Origin: Asterella californica
Taxonomy: Eukaryota > Streptophyta > Marchantiopsida > Marchantiales > Aytoniaceae
Direction: 5' to 3'
Assembly (NCBI GenBank): GCA_036924285.1
Contig: JAYKYS010000010.1
Location: 17,459,001-17,523,000, forward strand
Length of the DNA: 64,000 bases
The notes beneath the pieces are model-generated. The model was not told where the DNA came from, did not search any database, and saw only the letters and a program-made list of their open reading frames with translations. The position numbers and the translations under genes were made by a program. Below, piece after piece: positions 10,466-21,510 of this stretch (positions are counted from its first letter, which is position 1; each line of letters starts with the position of its first letter).

Positions 10466-11780
10466 GCACAGACAGAATCCAAGTCGCAGTGGCTTCTCCT
10501 GAGTCATCGCACGCTTCTCCACCAACTCCATAGCTGGCTGAATCTCCGAATGGAAGAAGGCGTTGAACTCCGTCAACCTTCTTCTCGCGGAAGACAGGTT
10601 CATCTCCACAATCCGATTGGAGATGTCTTCCTTGTCTTCAAGAGGCAAGGATGCCTCTTCCACCACTGTGGTCTTCTACTTCTACGCACGAGAAGACACT
10701 ATTCTTCTCATCTTCCGGGGTGGAAGATCCCTTCCCACGGCAGAAGTGATTCTCTTCACTACGCTTCCTCGCGTTGCAGTAGGAATGTCCATCTAGCATT
10801 TGCATGTTTTTTCTCTGGTCTATCTTCGATCAGCTAATCATATTATGTTATTAAGATCTTCCCTTACCAAGTTGCTGAAGAAGGACGAACCTTACATTTG
10901 GTCATCTGAGCAGCAGGAAGCATTCGAAGAAATGAAAAGACTTCTGTCAGAATCCCCTGTCCTAAGACCATCGGATTGGTAGAGAGTCTTCCACATTTAC
11001 GTGGATGTCTCTGCTTTTGTCATAGGGGTGGTATTGAGTCAGAAAGATGAGAAGAAGAAGGATTATCCCATCTACTATGCGGGAAGACAACTCAGTGATG
11101 TAGAGAAGAAATACTTGACAACTGAAAGGGAGTATCTTGGCATGATTTACTCATGTAGGAAGTTTAAGCACTATCTTCTAGCCAATCCGTTTATCTTCTT
11201 TGTGGATCATTTTTCTTTGAAACATCTCGTGAAGAAAGCAGATTTGTCTGGTAGGATAGCTAGGTGGATTCTTCTACTCCAGGAATTTACTTACACAGTT
11301 GAGTACAAGCCTGAAAGACAGCATGTTAATGTTGACTACCTAGCAAATTGGAGACGGAATGACGAGAAGATGAAGTGGAAGACGAGTTCTCTGACGAAAA
11401 GTTGTCTTCAGTTTTCGCAGCACTTTCATCCGAGGGGGGGCGTACCGCCTGCTTCTCAGAAGACGAGACTAGGTCTTCTGATCCGGTCTTTGCGACTTCC
11501 ACAGAAGAATCAATTTTCAAGGACTTAAGGAAGTTCTTGGAAGACCAACAGTATCTCGAGGGATTGGATGCCGAGCAGAGAGCTGTCGTCTTACAGAAGG
11601 CAGGTCCCTACGCCATCTTCCAGAGAATCCTGTTTAGGAAGGGACATGATGAGAAGCTAAGGAGATGCCTTGAGCCTTCCGAGATTAAGCCAGTGATCAC
11701 GGGTATTCACTACGAAGATGCTGGGGGTCACTACGGGCTGAAGATCACAGTGAAAAAGATGTTGGATGCCGGTTACTGGT
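10466..11780 (+). repeat. Palindrome 1, left arm
   Basis: This 1.3-kb arm is matched in reverse complement by 11970-13284; paired positions sum to about 23750, giving an axis near 11875. It contains part of the accessory ORF (minus strand) and an RT/RNase H segment (plus strand). The match is close by eye, with scattered substitutions and small indels. Homology ends at 10465, where integrase is fused on. Confidence 0.85.
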
Positions 11781-11976
11781 GGCCGACCATGTACAGAGAC
11801 ACTTTTCAAGAGATCAGGAAATACGATGCGTGCCAGAGGGTGGGAAGACCAACAGCTACTACTAGGTGGCCTCTTATTCCCATTCTTCCGCTTGCTCCTT
11901 TTCAAAAGTGGGAAATCGACTTTGTTGGGTCTATCGCTCCGGTGGCTAGAAGATCCTCTAGAAGATCGCACCAGTA
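10855..11976 (+). pseudogene. RT/RNase H/integrase N-terminus, second Ty3 family
   Basis: Reads SSLTKLLKKDEPYIW, then a TAG after PSDW (10979), then RNase H (VDVSAFVIGVVLSQ, FVDHFSLKHLVKK), a frameshift near 11380-11520, then the integrase HHCC region (GGHYGLKI, YDACQRVG) and FVGSIAPVA. It is clearly related to the first element's pol but diverged from it. The catalytic RT box and the integrase DDE core are absent, so it is a fragment. It ends at the palindrome loop. Confidence 0.82.
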
Positions 11977-12947
11977 ACCGGCATCCAACATCTTTTTCAC
12001 TGTGATCTTCAGCCCGTAGTGACCCCCAGCATCTTCGTAGTGAATACCCGTGATCACTGGCTTAATCTCGGAAGGCTCAAGGCATCTCCTTAGCTTCTCA
12101 TCATGTCCCTTCCTAAACAGGATTCTCTGGAAGATGACGTAGGGACCTGCCTTGTGTAAGACGACAGCCCTCTGCTCGGCATCCAATCCCTCGAGATACT
12201 GTTGGTCTTCCAAGAACTTCCTTAAGTCCTTGAAAATTGATTCTTCTGTGGAAGTCGCAAAGACCGGATCAGAAGACATAGTTTCGTCTTCTGAGAAGCA
12301 GGCGGTACGCCCCCCCTCGGATGAAAGTGCTGCGAAAACTGAAAACAACTTTTCTTCATAGAACTCGTCTTCCACTTCATCTTCTCGTCATTTCGTCTCC
12401 AATTTGATAGGTAGTCAACATTAACATGTTGTCTTCCAGGCTTGTACTCAACTGTGTAAGTAAATTCCTGGAGTAGAAGAATCCTAGCTATCCTACCAGA
12501 CAAATCTGCTTTCTTCACGAGATGTTTCAAAGAAAAATGATCCACATAGAAGACAAACGGATTGGCTAGAAGATAGTGCTTAAACTTCCTACAGAGGCAA
12601 ATCATGCCAAGATACTCCCTTTCAGTTGTCGAATATTTCTTCTCTACATCACTGAGTTGTCTTCCCGCATAGTAGATGGGATAATCCTTCTTCTTCTCAT
12701 CTTTCTGACTCAATACCACCCCTATGACGAAAGCAGAGACATCCACGTAAATGTGGAAGACTCTCTACCAATCCGGTGGTCTTAGGACAAGAGATTCTGA
12801 CAGAAGTCTTTTCATTTCTTCGAATGCTTCCTGCTGCTCAGAAGACCAAATGTAAGGTTCGTCCTTCTTCAGCAACTTGGTAAGGGAAGATCTTTCTAAC
12901 ATAATATGATTAGCTGATCGAAGATAGATTAGAGAAAAAACATGCAA
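11970..12947 (-). pseudogene. Mirror copy of RNase H/integrase N-terminus
   Basis: On the minus strand it repeats the sequence at 10800-11780, including VDVSAFVIGVVLSQ, FYVDHFSLKHLVKK and GGHYGLKITVKKMLDAGYW. It shares the stop after the PPDW segment and the frame break in the Ser/Glu-rich linker with the plus-strand copy, so those lesions predate the duplication. One codon is lost near IARILLLQ. Confidence 0.8.
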
Positions 12948-13284
12948 ATGCTAGATGGACATTCCTACTACAACGCGAGGAAGCGTAGTGAAGAGAATCA
13001 CTTCTGCCGTGGGAAGGGATCTTCCACCCCGGAAGATGAGAAGAATAGTGTCTTCTCGTGCGCAGAAGTAGAAGACCACAGTGGTGGAAGAGGCATCCTT
13101 GCCTCTGGAAGACAAGGAAGACACCTCCAATCGGATTGTGGAGATGAACCTGTCTTCCGCGAGAAGAAGGTTGACGGAGTTCAGCGCCTTCTTCCATTCG
13201 GAGATTCAGCCAGCTATGGAGTTGGTGGAGAAGCGCGCGATGGTTCAGGAGAAGCCACTGCGACTTGGATTCTGTTTGTGCACC
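11970..13284 (-). repeat. Palindrome 1, right arm
   Basis: Reverse complement of 10466-11780. The 190-base loop (11781-11969) carries the integrase piece found only on the left side. The arm includes a minus-strand RNase H/integrase copy and then a plus-strand accessory-ORF segment. Confidence 0.85.
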
Positions 13285-14252
13285 CTAATGCAACAAGAAG
13301 AAGTCTAGAAGAAGGTAGAAGCGCTGGAAGCTAACCTCCGCACCACGGAGAAGCTTGCGGTGAAGTACAAGACGGAAGCAGCCGCTTCTGCCAAGGAGTC
13401 AGCACAGCTGAGGAAGAGCAACCAGGAGTTGCAGACACGTCTACAACAGCGTGATCAGGAGATTCTACGGGTCAGAGGTAAGATCACCATCCTCGCATAG
13501 GAGAAGACAACATGGAAGACACTGCAGGAAGCCGCAGAAGCACAAGCTGCAGCAGAGAAGATGCAGCGAGAAGCAGGAGAAGCTCGCACGCAGGGACTGC
13601 TAGCAAAGACGATGGAAGCACTTCGCAAGAAGTTCAACTTCACCGCGGGTAGGAAGCTTCTCACCCTAGCTAGGGAGTGGGATGACGAATCCAGAGCAAT
13701 GCTAGTGGAGTGCAAGGAAAGTATGTTCCGTTATCTAGATCGACAGATTGAGGGTTTGAAGACGCTTTATGGTCTTCCTTCGATTCCACCATCAGCGGCT
13801 ACATCTTCCCATGTTCCAGGACCAGCGATCGAGACAGATTTGGAGAAAGAGGAGTTCAACCTCGCTGTCCACTTGGTAGTGATAGCGTTGGAAGCCGAGA
13901 AGACTACAGAAGAAGCCTCGGAAGACAAGGTGTCTTCTGGAAGACAGGAAGAAGTGTTGTCTTCCCTGGTGTTTCGAGTGGAGGAGGTGACTTCCTCGGA
14001 CCACTACGAGATCACCACAGCTCCCAGCGTCGAACAAGTACCATAGAAGAACGAGGAAACGCAAGTCGACTCAGCTTCCGAGAAGACGCTTCCGTGTTCT
14101 GAAGCCGCACCAGCTGAGCTAGCCATGAATGTTGAGGAGAAAGCTACCTCAGTGACACCCGAGGTACTCGCAGGGCTTCCCACTTTATCAGAAGCCGAGT
14201 TATGAGTTCAAGTAGGAGTAGATCAGGAAGGGATCACACCCAGCGAATTAGA
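12954..14252 (+). pseudogene. Accessory ORF copy of the second family, left arm
   Basis: Begins abruptly at the RT junction (about 12950). An in-frame TAG interrupts it at about 13070; then VVEEASLPLEDK, another TAG near 13307, a coiled coil (about 13310-13660), and the block KKFNFTAGRKLLTLAREWDD followed by CKESMFRYLDRQIEGL. The Ser/Thr/Glu-rich tail has a further TAG near 14044. The stops are mostly TAG where the mirror copy has a sense codon, for example CAG. Role unknown; see the right-arm copy. Confidence 0.65.
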
Positions 14253-15600
14253 GTAGACAACAAGTCAAGAAGACATGTGACTTGTCTAATTTTGGTAAGA
14301 ATCGAAATTATTATCTTAGGAGGTGGCAGTTTACTTGCAATATTAGATGATTGTCCATGTGGTAGGATAGGTAGCGAATGAGTAGGAAGTAAGTTTCTAA
14401 ACTAAGGCAGAGAACCGACTGCATGTGAGGTGGTGGTCTTCTGACAGCGCCCCATCTCCTTGATTGCAAGTGAGGATTGGAGGAGAACTCTCTCCTGCGT
14501 CTCAAGGTGGTAGTATAAGTTAGAAGGCAGAGTAGGATTTCACACACACGTACACACTTGTGACAAACATGTGAGGCACATTGTACATACACTACACTCG
14601 ATGTTAGAGACATACAAATAGATTGGGATTACACCGGAGGGGTCTGCATCCTCACTTCTAGCAATGGATCGAAGATGTAGATGGAGGTGGTGGACAGTTT
14701 AGAGCAGGGAACGACATCATCGTGTAGTCCGGTTGCTAAGCTGGTGTATCGAGGAATAGGAGCATGAAGTAGAGAGAGTGAGCTTCCCAACACCAATGTG
14801 TCTTCTTCTCAGAGAATAGATTTTGGATTTGAGTGCAGAAGCTTTGTCTGTGTCTTCTGGGCAGTGGATTTCCTCGAATTCACACCCAATTGTGCATGGG
14901 AAGCATTCTCCTTGAGTGGCGGTGATTGTTAGAAGTTGTGCAGAGTTGAAGCTTGGCTCGTTCAGTGGAGCACTTCGGATCCACGTACGGACGGTCCTAT
15001 GGGTAAGCGATCCCAGAAGACGGAGTAGTCGAAGCAACGACAGAAGAAAAAAGAAGTCTTCTTTCCACAGCAAAAGACGACATCCTCAAGTAGAAGACTG
15101 TGCAATTGTAAGCGAATTTGTTGTCTTCTTTTCCAAATTACTACAAGCAGAGATGGCTTGTTAGTCAGGATCTGGACTAGAAGCCTGTCAGGTCTTAATT
15201 TCTCATTTTCATCTTGCTTTCTCTTGTTTGGATTTTCCCTTCTTCCTCATCTTCCCCCATCTTCCCATCTTCCTATCTTCTTCTAGTGAGCTTCCGAGAC
15301 TTCTATTGAGCTTCCGTGAAGGTGAATGTCGTTGTAGTGCTGCAGAAGACCGTTTTCGTAGACAGAAGTCTGGGAAGGCTACATGGGACATACATCATGT
15401 GATTGATCTAACCCGTTGGAATTTGGAAGAGCAATGTGTGACACACGTTGCTAGTTTGACTTCTAATAAGCAGGAGCAGTCTTCTAGAGGTGTGAGAAGC
15501 CGAGTTGAACCCCCAGAAGCCGAGAATTGCTTCGGGAAAACTATGTTGAGAAGACTGGAAGAAATGACCTGGAAGCAGGACGCGTCTTCTCGAGCTTCCC
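14253..15600. other. LTR-like non-coding DNA of the second family
   Basis: The stretch between the accessory ORF stop and the LTR TATA box shows no gene. It has many AGAAGAC/GTCTTC motifs. Its reverse complement returns, diverged, at about 16220-17530. Confidence 0.5.
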
Positions 15601-15608
15601 TATAAATA
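15601..15608 (+). promoter_or_regulatory. TATA box of second-family LTR
   Basis: TATAAATA precedes the LTR 3' part by about 230 bases. The corresponding site in the mirrored copy (near 16223) has lost the TATA core. Confidence 0.4.
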
Positions 15609-15987
15609 ATTGTGTGATATTCTAGGTGGTAGTTGTTTGTTTAGGTCCAGAGCACCTTCTGAAGGGTCTGGAAGCCGTGTGGTTTTGTGAGAAGACGGGA
15701 TTTCTAGATAAAACCCGTGTGTTCGTGTGTTTGAACAGATCTTAGAACTTAGAGCAGTGATACTTGTGCAAATCCTGTGGGAACGATATCTTATATTCTA
15801 AATGAGCAAAAGGAGAAATCCTGTGTCACTACAACCAGCTCCGAGACCCCTCAGTCTCTTCCAAGATGGGGTTTCAGGGGGCATTGTTGGAAGTAGGGCT
15901 TGAAGAGAGTGCTCTACATGTAGTTGTACATGATGTGTTTGTAGAGATATGGAATGTGCACGAGAATAACATACGAGCCAAGTAAGT

Positions 15988-18886
15988 AAATGTAGTGTCG
16001 CAGGATTACTCCTTTTGCCCATTTAGTATAAAAGATATCGTTCCCACAGAGGATTTGCACAAGTAACACTACTTTAAGTTCTAAGATCTGTCCAAACACA
16101 CAAACACACGGGTTTTGTCTAGAAATCCCGTCTTCTCACAAAACCATACGGCTTCCAGGCCCTTCAAAAGGTGCCCTGGACCTAAATAAACAACTACTAA
16201 CTAAAATATCACACAATTATCCACAAAGGAACTCGGAAAGACACTTCCTGCTTCCACGTCACTTCTTCCGGTCTTCTCAGTACTGTCTTCCCGAAGCAAT
16301 TCTCGGCTTCTGTGGATTTAACTCGGCTTCTCACTCCTCCAGAAGACTGCTCCTATCTCGTAGAAGTCGACTAACAACGGCTGTCACACCTTACTCTCCC
16401 ACAATTCAACGGGTTAGATTAATCACAGGGTGTATACCCCCTGTAGCCTTCTCAGGCTTCTGCCTACGGAAATGGTCTTCCTGCAGCACTACAACGACAT
16501 TCACCTTCACGGAAGCTCAATAGAAGTCTCGGAAGCTCACTAGAAGAAGGTAAGAAGATGGGGAAGATGAGGAAGAAGGGAAAATCCAAACGAGAGAAAA
16601 TAAGATAAGAATAAGAAATTAAGATTCTGACAGGTTTCTAGTCCGGATCCTGACTAACAAGCCATCCCTGCTTGTAATAGTTCGAGGAGGAAGACAACAA
16701 ACATGCGTACAATCACACAATCTTCTACTTGAGGATGTCGTCTTCCGTTGTGAGAAGAAGTCTTCTTTCTTCTTCTCTTGCTGCTCTGACTACTCTGTCT
16801 TCAGGGATCCTTTATCCATAGGACCGTCCGTACGTGGATCCGAAGTGCTCCACTGAACGAGCCAAGTTGCGAATCTGCACAACTACTGACAGTCACCGCC
16901 ACTCAAGAAGAATGCTTCTCATGCACAGTCGAGAGTGAATTCAAAGAAAACCCACTACCTCCAAGGCACGAATCAAGCTTCTACACTCAATCAGCAATCC
17001 ATTCTCCGAGAAGAAGGCACATTAGTGTTGGGAAGCTCACTCCCTCTACTTTCTGCTCCTACTCCTCGACACATCAGTCTAGCCAACAGGACTACACGAG
17101 GATGCCGTTCCCTATTCCTAAAATGTCCACTACCTCCATCTACATCTTCGAACCACTACTGGCAACGATCATGCAGACCCCTCCGATGTAATCCCAGTCT
17201 ATTCGTATGTCTCTAACATCGGGTGTAGTGTATGCGCTAATCTGTCTGCACCGTAAAATGTGTAGGTGTGTGCAGACTTCTCTTTCCTACTCTTTGATCC
17301 TACTTATGTATCTGCCTTGAGACACAGAGAGAATCCTTTCCAATCCTCGACTACAACCAAGGAGAGATGGGTGCTGTCAGAAGGCTGCCACCCCACATGC
17401 AAGTGGTTCCCCTTCCTAATTAGTCATCGACTTCACTACTCATGCGTTGCCTACTCTGCCACATAGTCACCCACCTAAAAATACACTAAATTGTCACCTC
17501 TTAAGATAACATATTTGGTTCCTACTAAGTTTGGATAAATTTAACTTGTCTTCTGTGCTTGCTATCTACTCTGATTGCTCGGAGGCAATCTCTACCTGAT
17601 CTGCTCTTATCGGAACTCCTAACTCAGCTTCTGATAAGCTGGGAAGCCCTGCAATTACTTCAGGTGTCACTAAGGTGACTTCCTCCTCAACAATCCTCGC
17701 TGGCTCTGCTGTTGCTACTTCTTCGGCTTCTGCTTCTGCTTCTGCTTCGGCTTCGGAAGACGGAAGCGTCTTCTGGGAAGCAGGGTCGACTTGTGCTTCC
17801 TCGCTCTTATGAGACACTAGTTCGACATTGGGAGTCATGGTGACCTCATAGGGGTCCGGGGAAGTCGCTTTCTCCACTCGGAATATCTGAGAAGACGGCT
17901 CGTCTTCCAGAAGACACCTTGTCTTCCGGGGCTTCTTCCGGAGTCTTCTCGGCTTCCAACGCTGTCACTACCAAGTGACAAACTCCTCCTTCTCCAAATC
18001 TGATCCGATCGATGGTGTTGGGGCTTGGGAGGATGGAGTTGCGGGTGGCAGAAGCGAGGAAAGACCATAGAGTGTCTTCACTCCCTCTATTTGTCGATCC
18101 AAGTACCGGAACATGCTCTCCTTGCACTCTATCAACATCGACCTGGACTCGTCGTCCCATTCCCTAGCCAAGGTAAGAAGCTTCCTACCCGCGGTGAAGT
18201 TAAACTTCTTCCGAAGCGCCTCCACCGACTGAGCTAACATCCCCTGCGCACGAGCTTCCGCTGCTTCCCGTTGCGTCTTCTCGGCTGCAGTTTGCGCTTC
18301 TGCGGCTTCTCGCAGTGTCTTCCATGTCCTCTTCTTCTTTGCAAGGGCGGTGATCTTATCTCGCACTCGTAGAACCTCCTGGTCATGCTGCTGTAAACGC
18401 GCTTGCAACTCCTGGTTGCTCTTCTTCAGCTGCGCTAACTCCTTGGCAGAAGCAGCGACTTCCGCCTTGTATTTCGCTGTGAGCTTCTCCGTGGTACGGA
18501 GACTAGCTTCCAGCGCTTCTGTCTTCTTCTGGTCCTCTTCCTGTCGCATTAGGGTGCGTAGGCCAAATCCAGGATGTAGCGGCTTCTCTTGAGCCTTCGC
18601 TCTCTTCTCGAACAACTCCATAGTTGGCTGAATCTCTGAGTGGAAGAAGGCACTGAACTCCTCCAGTCTTCTTCCTGCGTAAGACAGACTCATCTCCACG
18701 ACTTGGTCGGAGGTCTCTACCTTGTCTTCCAGAGACAAGGATGCCTCTTTCACCACTATGGACTTCTGTTTCTACCCAAGGGAAGATGCTACTATTCTCG
18801 TCTTTCGGGGTGGAAGATCCCTCCCCATGGCAGAAACGGTCTTCTTTACTGCGCTTCCTCTCATCGCAGTAGGAGTGTTCATCCAT
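15988..18886 (-). repeat. Palindrome 2, right arm
   Basis: Diverged reverse complement of 12954-15835. Reading on the minus strand it carries the accessory ORF (18886 to 17566) and then LTR sequence ending near 15988. Its accessory-ORF homology continues right, beyond the palindrome, to about 19590. Confidence 0.75.
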
Positions 18887-19593
18887 CCTTCGTCTTCTGG
18901 AGTCTTCGGAAGACTCCCTGGTGTTGCAGAAGCGATCTTCTGCTCCGGGCGGGTACACTGCGGCTCTTCCTGTGAATCGGACTCCGATCCAGAATGAATG
19001 ATCGAGAAGAGGGTGGTCTTCCTAGGCACACTCCTAGGACTCATCTTCCTTGGTGGCATCGCATCTTCCGACCGACTGGAGTCGTCTTCTCTCATCAGAA
19101 GCGTCTTTTGATGAGTACTTGGTCTCATCTGCGGCATTAGAGTGGGAGGGGGAGTCATTGCTGCTGCTCAATCGTCTTCTCCCGAGGTCTCCTCCTTCGT
19201 CTCGTGCTGCCCTGTTGGTCCATATCTCGCCAACTGATCTTCCGTCAGATCTCTCTTGGCCACGTACAGATAACAGAAGAACGGTGTCAGGTGTCCTCTT
19301 GCCGGGGTGCCTAAGTATACTAGCTCCGTCTGCACATATGCGTGGAAGAACGCACCCCAGTTGATGGGTAGTCCTTCCCACACAGTCTCTAGGAACTCTA
19401 TGTCTTGGTCTCCTAGGTACCTCGTCTTCTGCGTCTTCCCCTCAGAAAAAAGGTGCAAGAACAGCTTCGTCAGAAGAAGCTTCTGCGGCTTCCGGTAAGC
19501 TTCTACCTTCCATCCGTTCCTTCCTTGCATGTCGTCTAGGAAGAGACAAGTTGTGCTTAGGCCCCAGCTTACGGACTTTTGGCACAATTTCAT
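17566..19593 (-). pseudogene. Accessory ORF of the second Ty3 family, most complete copy
   Basis: Minus-strand reading frames covering about 2 kb: 19593-19168 (globular N-terminal region with WGAFFHAYVQTELVYLG, like the first element's HWARIFHRHVLKLWTEND region), 19158-18772 (Ser/Pro/Thr-rich), a TAG, then 18756-17968 (a long coiled coil from about 18520 to 18230 and the block KKFNFTAGRKLLTLAREWDD) and 17877-17566 (a Glu/Ala-rich repeat tail). No transmembrane segment or signal peptide is seen, which argues against an envelope protein. The conserved order globular domain, acidic linker, coiled coil suggests a self-associating structural or nuclear protein, but that is inference. The first residues come from the neighbouring 157-bp repeat. 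Confidence 0.62.
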
Positions 19594-20034
19594 ATCTTCA
19601 CTTTCATCGCATCAGTGGATAGAGCTCTTTGTCAACAGTCCATAGGCACTTTGTCTACTTCGTTTGGATGCCTAGTGGAGAAGTTACAAGACTCGAAAGA
19701 TGGGTAAAACAAGCTAGGCTCCAGCTTACGGACTTTTGGCACAATTTCGGATCTTCACTTTCATCGCATCAATGGATAGAGCTCTTTGTCAGCACTCCAT
19801 AGGCACTTCGTCTACTTCGTTTGGACGCCTAGTGGAGAAGTTACAAGATTCGAAAGATGGGTAAAACAAGCTAGACCCCAGCTTGGGCTTTTGGCACAAC
19901 TTTGGATCTTCATTTTCATTACATCGATGAGTAGAGCTCATTGTCAGCTTTCCATTGGCACTTTGTTTACTTCATTTGGACGCCTAGTGGAGAAGTTACG
20001 AGACTCGGAAGAAGAGAAAATCAAGCTAAGCCCT
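19565..20034 (+). repeat. Three tandem 157-bp repeats
   Basis: Units start at 19565, 19722 and 19879, each with CAGCTT, then TTTTGGCAC, then the shared CGCCTAGTGGAGAAGTTAC block. Two inverted units lie at the far end of palindrome 3 (about 22975-23285). The short ORFs in them are by-products. Confidence 0.8.
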
Positions 20035-21500
20035 AGTTTACTTTTGCTGATTGGGTATTTGCGGCTCTAAGCGCTATACTAAGGACGAAAGGGGTCTGCT
20101 TCCTCATTATTGAAGAAAACTTGTATGTACGGAGAGTGACGTAAAGGGGTAGCTTAAGGAACCAACTTGTTTCTACGATCTGTCGGTGGACGTTTTGGAG
20201 AGTTGAGAAGTCCAATGCATGCACGCAAGATGTCATTGGGTTCAGATCTGTGCAGGCTACGTGTGGGTTAAGACGGTTCGTGAAGAGACGGATCGGGAGA
20301 TGTGTTCTGGCAGAAATTGAGACGTAGAGAGAGGATTTTGAGAGCTTCAGTGATATGTGAAGGAGAGTTGGACCATTCGGGCTGTTCCGGAGTCCAAATT
20401 TGTTGTCCTTGGATCCATCAGATCAGAACAACGAGGTCTTCAGGAAATTGAAGACGATACCAAGTTTCATCGGACGGTTTGGGAGTTCTGAGTGAAATTG
20501 ACTCGCAAGGAAGCGCTTGCGTCAAGTTTTTCATCGTCTACGACCTGAGATTGGGTTGTAATTCGCAATCGGTGAGCCAAACTCTTCGTTCTTGGTGCCT
20601 ATGCAATCAGGGAGTCTTCATCTACACATATGAGAAGACCGTACGTGGATTGGGTTGTTGGTTTGGGTGTGATGAGCAAGTTTGAGCCGCAGGGAGTCAA
20701 ATTACATCAGTTTTTTGTATTTTGCGATCAAATTTCTTGCGTGATTTTGCGAGAGGAACTCCAAACAGCTTGTTTGGAGTCTCATTGGATTCATGATAGC
20801 TAGATCTACCTGCCAGAGAAGACAGATATCAGATCAAGCGATCCGTTTGAGCAATGTGTGCGGTTTTAAGCCGTAGGGAGGAGTTTTTGAAGGTTCGATC
20901 ACCTGCGACCGGAAATCGATGATATCTCGGCTGTCGAGAGTTGGATCTGAAGGTGATTTCTTGGACCAACGGAGTCAGGGAAGGAGACCCTATCGACATC
21001 TGAAGACTGTTTGACGAAAAGAAGAAGTTCTCATATAGGTCTTTTTCGATTATTTCGCTACGGTTTCTCATCCTTTGGAGTTCGTTAGAGATCTAGTTAG
21101 CTATATACAGCTTGTGGTAGCTAGCTTTGGCTAAGAGCTTGTACATGGATGTGGTTTGGACTTGGGTTTCAATCGTGTGATACTGATGCAGCTCTGTTTG
21201 TTAGCAAAGGGAAGTTTCTCTTGCTTTGAGCTACGCTTCGGTGGTTTTGGATCAAGGTTGAGATTCAGGGGTTCATTTTAGAGGCTTTGAAGCAGATTAC
21301 AGGTTGCTCTGGTCTGTTTCTCAGTTTTGTGTTCTTAGGAAGAAAGAACCGGCAGTGTACATACATTTGGAGTTGGTATATATTGCAGCATTCATTTTCG
21401 TGGTTGTTTTTTCTCTGTCTTGTCTTTGTTCAGCACACAGTATCTCCACAACCAAGAACCTCGCATTTTCCTGGACATCCTTCACGCAATATCCGACACG
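19722..21500 (+). repeat. Palindrome 3, left arm
   Basis: A 1.78-kb arm mirrored by 21511-23285; paired positions sum to about 43010. The centre is an almost loop-free hairpin (GGACATCCTTCACG…CGTGAAGGATGTCC at about 21473-21540). The arm holds 157-bp repeats outside and unique DNA inside. I recognise no protein domain. It may be an inverted pair of LTRs or a foldback element. Confidence 0.78.
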
Positions 21501-21510
21501 ATAACGTTGT

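Larger units (their letters stand above)
12954..15835 (+). repeat. Palindrome 2, left arm (accessory ORF to LTR end)
   Basis: A 2.9-kb arm mirrored by 15988-18886; paired positions sum to about 31824, giving an axis near 15912. It holds the accessory ORF of the second family, then LTR-like sequence with a TATA box at 15601 and an end resembling the first element's LTR end (…GTGTCACTACA near 15835). The two arms meet tail to tail across a unique loop of about 150 bases. The arms are more diverged than those of palindrome 1, especially between 14300 and 15300. Confidence 0.75.

Noticed and set aside
19565..20034. CRISPR array
   Set aside because: Direct 157-bp units without spacers, in eukaryotic repeat DNA.
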